Source of the DNA: Prochlorococcus sp. AG-355-P07
GTDB taxonomy: Bacteria > Cyanobacteriota > Cyanobacteriia > PCC-6307 > Cyanobiaceae
Direction: 5' to 3'
DNA: 64,000 nt
Assembly: GCA_003280575.1 (NCBI GenBank)
Contig: QCEN01000003.1
Coordinates: 124,001-188,000 of the forward strand
In this document: piece after piece, positions 57,869 to 64,000 of the stretch
Position numbering within the stretch: the stretch's first letter is position 1
How the letters are laid out: every line of letters begins with the position of its first letter
The notes under the pieces: generated by a model
Told to the model about the DNA's origin: nothing
Seen by the model: only the letters and a program-made list of their open reading frames with translations
The model's database searches: none
Position numbers and translations under genes: made by a program

Positions 57869-59548
57869 TTATGCAGCTGCTCGGTTAAGAAGTCTAGATG
57901 CATAATCATTTGCCTCGCTAAAACCTCCTCCGATCAGTTCTATTAATTCATTTTTTCTTTCTTTTTTTGTCGATAATTTTATTACAGAAGTATAGGTTAT
58001 TCCATCCCTTACATCTTTATAAACTTTAAAGTGTGCATATCCTCCGGCAGCTAAAAAAGGCTGATGTGTAATACATAAAACCTGTTGCTCTTTGGATATT
58101 TCTTTAATTAGCTCAACCAAAGCAAATAAAGATTTACCACTTAAACCATTATCAATTTCATCTAAAAAGAAAGTATTAGGTTTTTTAGAAATACTAGATT
58201 TAATGGCCAATAAGAATCTTGACATTTCCCCGCCAGAAATAACATTTGATAAAGGAGCTAGCCTCTGATCAGGATTTGCAGAAAATAAAAATTGGATATT
58301 ATCAATGCCATCACCAGAAGACTTACATTCAGAAAATTGAATTGAAAAATTTGCATTTTCTAGTCCTAAACTCCTTAAAATAGAAACTACTGAATCTTGT
58401 AACAATTTTGCAATTTTTTTTCTCTCAATAGACTGAGTATGAAATAAAGAATTTAACTCACTTTGTAAGTTTCTGAATTGATTTTCCATATTATCAATTT
58501 CATTATCTTGATCGCTATTTAGAAAATATGTCCTTAATTGATCTCTCTTTTCAATAAGTTGCTGTAAATTCAGTGAAAACTTTCTTTCCAAGTTTTTTAA
58601 AAAAAATAATCTTTTTTGTATTTCTGGAAGATTAGATTCATTATCATCCTTGTCTTGTATATATGAGTTTAAAGAAAAAATTAAATCTTCAACATTTGTT
58701 TGTATTTGTAATAAATTTTCTCTAAAATTTTGAATTTTTAAATCAAAATCTGCTGTTTTGTTTAAATTTTTTATCGATTGATTTATCAAAGAAGCAACAG
58801 ATGGTTCATCATGACTGAAATTATTTAAATTATCTAAAGATGATTGAATTGAATTATTAATTTCAAGATTATTTACAAGTTTATTTTCTAATGACTCTAA
58901 TTCTAAAATTTCTTCACTGGAATCTAACTCAGCTTCCTCTAAACTCTTCAACATTTGTTTAATTACTAAGTTATTTGCTTCTTTCTTACGTGAGGATTCT
59001 ATTTTTTCATTAATTAATTTTTTTAAAACCTGACTTTCCCCCCATAGATTTTTAATCTTTGTACTAATATCTCTAAATTCTTGCGAACATAAATCATCAA
59101 TAATTATTCTTCTCTGCTCTTGAGAATCAAATATAAAAGTATCAGATTGACCTGCAAAATCAATTACTAATCGTCCAAGTTCCACTAATAATTTTTTATT
59201 AATTGATAAGTTGTTAAGGCTATATTTAGATAAAACTTTATTATTTTTTCTATAGGATGTTCTTTTTATATTTAGAACTGAAGAACTACTTATAAAACCA
59301 TTACTATTTAACCAGTTATTAATCTGAAAAGAAGAAGAAAATTTTGCCTCAATAGCACAATTATCTTTTCCTGGACGTATTAAGTGCTTTAAAGGTATAT
59401 TAGATCCACCAAATAAAACATTTAAGGCGTCTAAAATCAATGATTTGCCCGAGCCAGAATCCCCAGTAATGATGTTCAAACCTTTTTCGAAATTAATTTC
59501 TATAATTTCTATTAAGGCAATATTTTCTATTTTTAGTTGTATTAGCAT
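57869..59548 (-). CDS. recN: DNA repair protein RecN
   Basis: RecN is an SMC-like protein of double-strand break repair. Counting from the ATG at 59548 (MLIQLKIENI), Walker A is GDSGSGKS at residues 29-36; a long coiled-coil middle follows, then the signature NVISGGEMSRFLLAIK and FLDEIDNGLSGKS (Walker B). The frame extends 9 bases to 59557 (MFIM), but MLIQLKIENIALIE aligns with the usual start. The protein is about 560 residues, close to the family length. uvrA follows on the same strand. Confidence 0.94.
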   Translation of the reverse strand: MLIQLKIENIALIEIIEINFEKGLNIITGDSGSGKSLILDALNVLFGGSNIPLKHLIRPGKDNCAIEAKFSSSFQINNWLNSNGFISSSSVLNIKRTSYRKNNKVLSKYSLNNLSINKKLLVELGRLVIDFAGQSDTFIFDSQEQRRIIIDDLCSQEFRDISTKIKNLWGESQVLKKLINEKIESSRKKEANNLVIKQMLKSLEEAELDSSEEILELESLENKLVNNLEINNSIQSSLDNLNNFSHDEPSVASLINQSIKNLNKTADFDLKIQNFRENLLQIQTNVEDLIFSLNSYIQDKDDNESNLPEIQKRLFFLKNLERKFSLNLQQLIEKRDQLRTYFLNSDQDNEIDNMENQFRNLQSELNSLFHTQSIERKKIAKLLQDSVVSILRSLGLENANFSIQFSECKSSGDGIDNIQFLFSANPDQRLAPLSNVISGGEMSRFLLAIKSSISKKPNTFFLDEIDNGLSGKSLFALVELIKEISKEQQVLCITHQPFLAAGGYAHFKVYKDVRDGITYTSVIKLSTKKERKNELIELIGGGFSEANDYASRLLNRAAA

Positions 59549-59616
59549 GATAAACATTCCATATAAAAAAATTAACTTCTTTTTTAGAAAAATAAAGGTT
59601 TTAAATATATAAAGTT

Positions 59617-61473
59617 ATGAAAGAAGATTTTACTGATTTTATTGAGGTATCTGGTCTGTTGGACTACGATCCAGAAACGATATCAAAAATTTACCGAAAA
59701 AACCCGAAAAGACTTTTAAAAAGACTTTGGCAAACCCTAATCCCCATTTTTGCCTATATATTTTCTGTGGGTTGGGATAAATTAACTGGAAGATTGAAAA
59801 ATGAAGCGAAAGCAAGGTGTAGGGCAAAGGAATTAACAAATTTATTGGTAGAACTTGGGCCAGCTTTTGTTAAAGCAGGCCAAGCTTTATCAACAAGACC
59901 AGATATTATTCCAGGGATTCTTCTTGAAGAATTATCTGAATTGCAAGATCAACTTCCTGGCTTTGATGGAAATAAAGCTATGGAATTAATTGAAGAGGAT
60001 TTAGGATCCAGAATTGATGAAATCTTTTTAAAAATTGATAAAGAGCCTATTTCTGCAGCTTCTTTAGGACAAGTACATAAAGCAAAACTTAAAAATAATG
60101 AAGTTGTGGCAGTTAAAGTTCAGCGACCAGGTTTAAGAGAACAAATTACTTTAGATCTCTACATAGTAAGAAATATTGCTTATTGGCTCAAAAATAATAT
60201 TGGATTAATAAGAAGCGATCTCGTGGCATTAATTGATGAATTAGGCAAAAGAGTTTTTGAAGAAATGGATTATTTAAATGAAGCTGAAAACGCTGAAAAG
60301 TTTAGAAATATGCATAAACATAACCAAATGATTGCTGTGCCAAAAATTTATAAAGAAATAACCTCAAGAAGAGTTTTAACTATGGAATGGATTGATGGTA
60401 CAAAATTAACCAATTTAGAAGATGTAAAAAAATTAGGTATCGATCCAGACAAAATGATTGATATTGGCGTGCAGTGCAGTTTAGAACAACTTTTAGAACA
60501 TGGTTTTTTTCATGCTGATCCTCATCCAGGTAATTTATTAGCTCTGAAAGATGGAAGACTATGTTATCTAGATTTTGGAATGATGAGTGAAGTTTCAAGA
60601 GACTCTAGGTCTGGCTTAATACAAGCAGTTGTACATTTAGTGAATAAAAACTTCGATAAACTTTCTCAAGATTTCGTAAAATTAGGTTTTCTATCAGAAG
60701 AAGTAAATCTAGAGCCCATAGTTCCAGCATTTCAAGATGTTTTTATTAACGCGGTTGAACAAGGGGTTTCAAAAATGGATTTCAAAAGCGTTACAGACGA
60801 CATGTCTGGTGTGATGTATAAATTCCCGTTCAGATTACCTCCATATTACGCACTAATAATTAGGTCATTACTCACATTAGAGGGAATTGCTTTAAGTGTA
60901 GATCCAAACTTTAAAATATTAGGTGCAGCCTATCCATATTTCGCGAGAAGGTTGATGGAAGATCCAGATCCACAATTAAGAGAAAGCTTAAAGGAAATGC
61001 TTTTTGATAATAAAAAGTTCAAATGGAACCGCTTAGAGGATCTATTATCTAACGCTGCAAAACAAACAAATCTTGATTTAGAGAAACTTTTAGATGAAGT
61101 TATAAATCTTCTATTTTCTTCAAAAGGAGGATTTCTTAGAGATGAAATAATTGAAGAATTAACAAACCAAATAGATTTATTTAGTCTAAAAATATTAAAA
61201 AATTTAAATAACTACCTACCTAGCTCGATCAAATTAAATACAACTGATGAAACCAACAATCTAAATGACCTAATAATACAAATAAAGCCCTTTAGAAACT
61301 TTTTAGAAATTGTACAAAAAGTTCCTGGCTACTCAATTGATATTTTTATAAAAAGAGTTCCTCGACTTATAAACGAGCCATATACAAAAGAAATGGGTAT
61401 AAAAATTGCAAAAAAGGTTACAGAAAAAGGGGTTGTTAGACTTGTAAAAATTGCTGCTGGTGCAAATATTTAA
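59617..61473 (+). CDS. ABC1/UbiB-family atypical kinase
   Basis: UbiB-like proteins act in quinone or lipid metabolism at membranes and have an atypical kinase fold. The 618-residue protein has the KxGQ motif in FVKAGQALSTRPD, the Ala-rich loop ISAASLGQVHKA, the ATP lysine in VVAVKVQRPGLRE, HADPHPGN with catalytic Asp/Asn, and LDFGMMSE. A C-terminal segment of about 200 residues with amphipathic helices follows. In cyanobacteria several paralogues exist, possibly linked to plastoquinone. The DUF1400 gene follows 1 base later. Confidence 0.92.
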   Translation: MKEDFTDFIEVSGLLDYDPETISKIYRKNPKRLLKRLWQTLIPIFAYIFSVGWDKLTGRLKNEAKARCRAKELTNLLVELGPAFVKAGQALSTRPDIIPGILLEELSELQDQLPGFDGNKAMELIEEDLGSRIDEIFLKIDKEPISAASLGQVHKAKLKNNEVVAVKVQRPGLREQITLDLYIVRNIAYWLKNNIGLIRSDLVALIDELGKRVFEEMDYLNEAENAEKFRNMHKHNQMIAVPKIYKEITSRRVLTMEWIDGTKLTNLEDVKKLGIDPDKMIDIGVQCSLEQLLEHGFFHADPHPGNLLALKDGRLCYLDFGMMSEVSRDSRSGLIQAVVHLVNKNFDKLSQDFVKLGFLSEEVNLEPIVPAFQDVFINAVEQGVSKMDFKSVTDDMSGVMYKFPFRLPPYYALIIRSLLTLEGIALSVDPNFKILGAAYPYFARRLMEDPDPQLRESLKEMLFDNKKFKWNRLEDLLSNAAKQTNLDLEKLLDEVINLLFSSKGGFLRDEIIEELTNQIDLFSLKILKNLNNYLPSSIKLNTTDETNNLNDLIIQIKPFRNFLEIVQKVPGYSIDIFIKRVPRLINEPYTKEMGIKIAKKVTEKGVVRLVKIAAGANI

Positions 61474-61474
61474 G

Positions 61475-62047
61475 ATGAAGTTAAGTAAATTTTTAATAGT
61501 TAAAATAATTTTTATATTTATTACTACTCAATTACTTTTTAATGTTTCAAAAATTAAAGCTGCTGAAGAAATTAAAATTGTATATAGCGTGTTTTCTAGA
61601 ACTATTAAAGTAAATACATTAAAAACATTTGCCGAAGAAGGTAATTCCACAAAAAAGCTACAAAAAATTTTAAAAGCTACAGGTTCTCCTGATAAGGAAA
61701 TTAGATCAATCTTAAATAAGAACTTTGAAGTTCCTATTACAATTGCAAGTAAACTAGTCTATTCAGAAATAGGTAATATTTTTTTAGCGAGACTTTCATC
61801 TATTATTCATCCGCCAAATGCAGATGATGAAAGAACCGGTATATTAGCCCTTAGAGCAAGTGTAGTTAAAGGTATTATTATAGGAAAGGGGAAAATAAAT
61901 TTGATAAATTTTTTTGAAGGATATCCAACTAAAACTGTCATTTTAAATGTGAATGCTTTGAGCAAAGTTATGAATAAAGTAAAATCTATTTCAGAATTAT
62001 TAGATTTTTTTACAAATTCACCTCTAGACAAAATCAAAACAAACTAA
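61475..62047 (+). CDS. DUF1400 domain-only secreted or membrane-anchored protein
   Basis: The 190-residue protein has an N-terminal hydrophobic segment (about residues 9-25, VKIIFIFITTQLLFNV) and 'KAAEE', a likely signal peptide or anchor. Then follows the DUF1400 pattern: IVYSVFSRTIKVNTLKTFAE, IRSILNKNFEV and IIHPPNADDERTGILALRAS. In cyanobacterial homologues this domain usually precedes an alpha/beta-hydrolase; here the protein ends before any hydrolase domain. The frame opens 24 bases earlier (61451) inside the upstream gene, but the ATG at 61475, one base after its stop, fits. Confidence 0.75.
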   Translation: MKLSKFLIVKIIFIFITTQLLFNVSKIKAAEEIKIVYSVFSRTIKVNTLKTFAEEGNSTKKLQKILKATGSPDKEIRSILNKNFEVPITIASKLVYSEIGNIFLARLSSIIHPPNADDERTGILALRASVVKGIIIGKGKINLINFFEGYPTKTVILNVNALSKVMNKVKSISELLDFFTNSPLDKIKTN

Positions 62048-62053
62048 ACAGTT

Positions 62054-63157
62054 ATGGTGCTATTAAATAAAATGAAAAATAAGCTGGGCATCAACTACAG
62101 AAAAAAAAGATGGCCAGGTTTAATCGAAGCTTATAAACAATATCTCCCGGTCACAAAGAAAACTCCTATTATCTCACTAAATGAAGGGAATACCCCATTA
62201 ATTCTCAGTGAATCACTTAGCGAATTAATTGGAAATGAAACAAAAGTTTTTTTAAAATATGATGGTCTTAATCCCACAGGATCTTTTAAAGATCGCGGGA
62301 TGACTATGGCTATTAGCAAAGCAAAAGAAGAAGGTCGCGAAGCAGTTATTTGTGCAAGCACTGGAAACACCTCTGCTGCTGCTGCTGCATATGCTTCCAG
62401 GGGAGGATTAAAACCTTATGTTTTAATCCCAGAAGGATTTGTTGCACAAGGAAAGCTAGCGCAAGCTTTAATGTATGGAGCTGAAATCATATCAATAAAT
62501 GGAAACTTTGATAAAGCCTTAGAAATAGTTCGAGATTTATCTTCTGAACATCCAATAGAACTTGTTAATTCTGTTAATCCATATCGAATACAAGGCCAAA
62601 AAACAGCCGCCTTTGAAATTGTTGATGACTTAGGTTATGCACCTGATTGGCTTTGCATTCCAATGGGAAATGCTGGAAATATAACTGCTTATTGGTTAGG
62701 TTTTAAAGAATATTCAAAAATAAAAAGAAATTTAAAGTTGCCAACTATGATGGGATTTCAATCTGAAGGATCAGCGCCTTTAGTAAAAAATATAATTGTT
62801 AAAGACCCTGAGACTATTGCAACTGCAATAAGAATAGGGAATCCTGTTAATAGAGAAAAAGCAAAGAAAGTAAAAAAAGAAAGTAAAGGAGATTTTCAGT
62901 CAATTACAGATGATGAAATAATCGAAGCTTATAAGATCCTTGCAAAAGAGGGAGTTTTTTGTGAACCTGCCAGTGCTGCTTCGGTTGCTGGACTTATAAA
63001 AAATAAGAATAGAATTCAAAAAAATTCGAAAATCGTTTGTGTCCTTACTGGAAATGGATTGAAAGATCCTGATTGCGCGATTAAAAACAATGATGCACTT
63101 TTTAGAAAAAACATTGATCCTTCGTTAAAAAATATAACCAAAATCTTAGGATATTAA
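62054..63157 (+). CDS. thrC: Threonine synthase
   Basis: ThrC turns O-phosphohomoserine into threonine with PLP. The 367-residue protein has LNEGNTPLI and the PLP lysine K79 in [14 protein letters not shown], then [37 protein letters not shown] and [11 protein letters not shown]. The C-terminal [12 protein letters not shown] completes the fold. It follows the DUF1400 gene by 6 bases. It is the last gene before the probable replication origin. Confidence 0.97.
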   Translation: MVLLNKMKNKLGINYRKKRWPGLIEAYKQYLPVTKKTPIISLNEGNTPLILSESLSELIGNETKVFLKYDGLNPTGSFKDRGMTMAISKAKEEGREAVICASTGNTSAAAAAYASRGGLKPYVLIPEGFVAQGKLAQALMYGAEIISINGNFDKALEIVRDLSSEHPIELVNSVNPYRIQGQKTAAFEIVDDLGYAPDWLCIPMGNAGNITAYWLGFKEYSKIKRNLKLPTMMGFQSEGSAPLVKNIIVKDPETIATAIRIGNPVNREKAKKVKKESKGDFQSITDDEIIEAYKILAKEGVFCEPASAASVAGLIKNKNRIQKNSKIVCVLTGNGLKDPDCAIKNNDALFRKNIDPSLKNITKILGY

Positions 63158-63177
63158 AATCCAAAAAAATTAGTGTC

Positions 63178-63186
63178 TGTGGAAAT
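63178..63186 (-). other. DnaA-box-like site 1
   Basis: Read on the minus strand this is ATTTCCACA, one mismatch from the TTTTCCACA form common in cyanobacteria. It lies 20 bases after thrC. Confidence 0.5.
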
Positions 63187-63296
63187 CAGTTATAAACAAG
63201 CTTTACTTGTTGAAAAACAAATAAAAAGTAATTCGTTTTGTTGAATATATAAGAAGGTTTTTTAAAATTGAAAATTTATTTAACAAATAAAAAGTT

Positions 63297-63305
63297 TTTT
63301 CCACT
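63297..63305 (+). other. DnaA-box-like site 2
   Basis: TTTTCCACT differs at the last base from TTTTCCACA. It lies about 190 bases before dnaN. Confidence 0.5.
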
Positions 63306-63350
63306 TAATTAAAAATTCAAGAATCAACGTAAGCAGGCTATTAAAATCAA

Positions 63351-63368
63351 AATTCCACAATTTCCACA
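63351..63368 (+). other. Two adjacent DnaA-box-like sites 3 and 4
   Basis: AATTCCACA and ATTTCCACA are directly adjacent in the same orientation. Tandem boxes beside an A/T-rich stretch are typical of bacterial origins. Confidence 0.6.
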
Positions 63369-63494
63369 ATAACTACTACTACTAAATTTTTTATTATTTC
63401 TTTATTTTTATAATATAAATAGTAAATGAAATAAGTTATTGAATTTGATTTACGAAAAAAGTATATTGTATTTATAAAAAAGTTCCAAAATCCG

Positions 63495-64000
63495 ATGGAG
63501 ATTATTTGTAATCAAAATGAGTTAAATAGTGCTATTCAGTTAGTAAGCAAAGCAGTTTCTTCAAGACCAACTCATCCAATTCTTGCAAATATACTTTTAA
63601 CAGCTGATCAAGGAACAAATAAAATTAGCTTAACGGGTTTTGATCTTAATCTAGGCATTCAAACTTCTTTCGATGGAACTGTCAAAAATAGCGGGGCTAT
63701 TACGATACCTTCAAAGCTTTTATCAGAAATAGTAAACAAATTGCCCAATGAAACACCTGTTACTTTAGAAGTAGATGAGAATTCTGATAGTATTTTAATT
63801 CAAAGTGATAGAGGTTCCTTTAATATTAAGGGTATACCTTCTGATGATTATCCTAATTTACCATTTGTTGAAAGTGGAACTTCTTTAAATATCGACCCTA
63901 GTTCTTTTTTGAAATCTTTAAAATCTACGATCTTTGCAAGTAGTAATGATGATTCAAAGCAATTACTTACAGGAGTTAATTTCATCTTCAAACAAAATCA
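63495..64000 (+). CDS. dnaN: DNA polymerase III beta subunit (sliding clamp), 5' part
   Basis: DnaN forms the ring clamp that keeps DNA polymerase III on the template. The ATG at 63495 opens a frame that runs to the window edge: MEIICNQNELNSAIQLVSKA, SSRPTHPILANILLTA, LTGFDLNLGI, GAITIPSKLLSEIV, IKGIPSDDYPNLP and FASSNDDSKQLLTGVNF. These match the first domain and the start of the second domain of the clamp. About 168 codons are visible. No dnaA precedes it. It is placed directly right of the origin and reads away from it. Confidence 0.97.
   Translation, partial: MEIICNQNELNSAIQLVSKAVSSRPTHPILANILLTADQGTNKISLTGFDLNLGIQTSFDGTVKNSGAITIPSKLLSEIVNKLPNETPVTLEVDENSDSILIQSDRGSFNIKGIPSDDYPNLPFVESGTSLNIDPSSFLKSLKSTIFASSNDDSKQLLTGVNFIFKQN

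Larger units (their letters stand above)
63158..63494. other. Probable chromosomal replication origin region (oriC)
   Basis: This 337-base gene-free stretch lies between thrC and dnaN. It holds four DnaA-box-like elements: ATTTCCACA on the minus strand (63178-63186), TTTTCCACT (63297-63305), AATTCCACA (63351-63359) and ATTTCCACA (63360-63368). A weaker TTATAAACA lies at 63190-63198. To the right, about 63386-63470 is almost pure A/T and could be the unwinding element. In Prochlorococcus numbering starts at dnaN, and in freshwater Synechococcus the origin is next to dnaN. dnaA itself is not here. Function as an origin is inferred. Confidence 0.75.

Noticed and set aside
63371-63382. Triplet repeat CTACTACTACTA in the origin region
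   Set aside because: Only four short units, with no known role. Noted but not called as a feature.

Overview
The window looks like chromosomal DNA of a marine picocyanobacterium, most likely a high-light-adapted Prochlorococcus. The basis is recognition, not a database search. The sequence is very A+T-rich, genes are packed with 0-100 base gaps and many 1-28 base overlaps, and several families are cyanobacterial (SqdB/SqdX sulfolipid genes, DUF3134, DUF1400, DUF98 chorismate lyase, acyl-lipid desaturase). The right edge has thrC, then a gene-free A+T-rich stretch with DnaA-box-like sites, then dnaN. In Prochlorococcus genomes dnaN is customarily gene 1, so the window probably runs through the end of the numbered chromosome and across the origin region. 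No insertion sequence, prophage, CRISPR array or rRNA is visible; one tRNA gene (Val, UAC) is present.

Layout. 1-4.4 kb: the rpmI tail, rplT, a TPR membrane protein, thiG and the sulfolipid pair sqdB-sqdX. 4.4-10.1 kb (minus strand): a small unknown protein, then gcvP, gcvH, a PLP enzyme of the aluminium-resistance family and a helix-turn-helix-like protein, probably one operon. 10.2-15.6 kb: desaturase desC, rplI, dnaB, mnmG and a chorismate lyase. 15.6-18.9 kb: an unknown charged protein, a SprT-like metalloprotein, a membrane-anchored small protein, an ATP-dependent DNA ligase and a 50-codon gene. 18.9-22.8 kb (minus): a TVP38-type membrane protein, valS, an IscA/HesB-type protein and tRNA-Val. 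22.9-28.5 kb: mazG-speE-speB-gcvT-aspS. 28.5-33.7 kb: pyrG, queE-queC and pabB-pabC, the last three genes coupled by 4-base overlaps. 33.7-39.7 kb: cobA, an MFS transporter, ppk, an alternative (group 2) sigma factor and a phytol/dolichol-kinase-like protein. 39.7-46.8 kb: DAHP synthase, acnB, a ClC chloride transporter, purU and a glycine/D-amino-acid oxidase-like flavoprotein. 46.8-54.7 kb: dnaK, aroE, rpsF, argG, small proteins, mraY and sucrose-phosphate synthase. 54.9-63.2 kb: uvrA, recN, a UbiB/ABC1 kinase, a DUF1400-only protein and thrC. 63.2-64 kb: the probable origin and the start of dnaN.

Metabolic threads. Several genes feed or use chorismate: DAHP synthase and aroE make it, chorismate lyase diverts it to 4-hydroxybenzoate (plastoquinone), and PabB/PabC divert it to folate. 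One-carbon and glycine metabolism is represented by GcvP, GcvH, GcvT and PurU, with ThiG and a possible ThiO in thiamine synthesis. SpeB and SpeE make polyamines. The content is mainly core housekeeping. I found no convincing novel multi-gene system. The points most worth a second look are the origin region and the gene polarity around it, the ATP-dependent ligase, the operon joining an unknown regulator-like protein to the glycine cleavage genes, the rpsF leader structure, an orphan Shine-Dalgarno before pyrG, the DUF1400-only protein, and the 50-codon gene.
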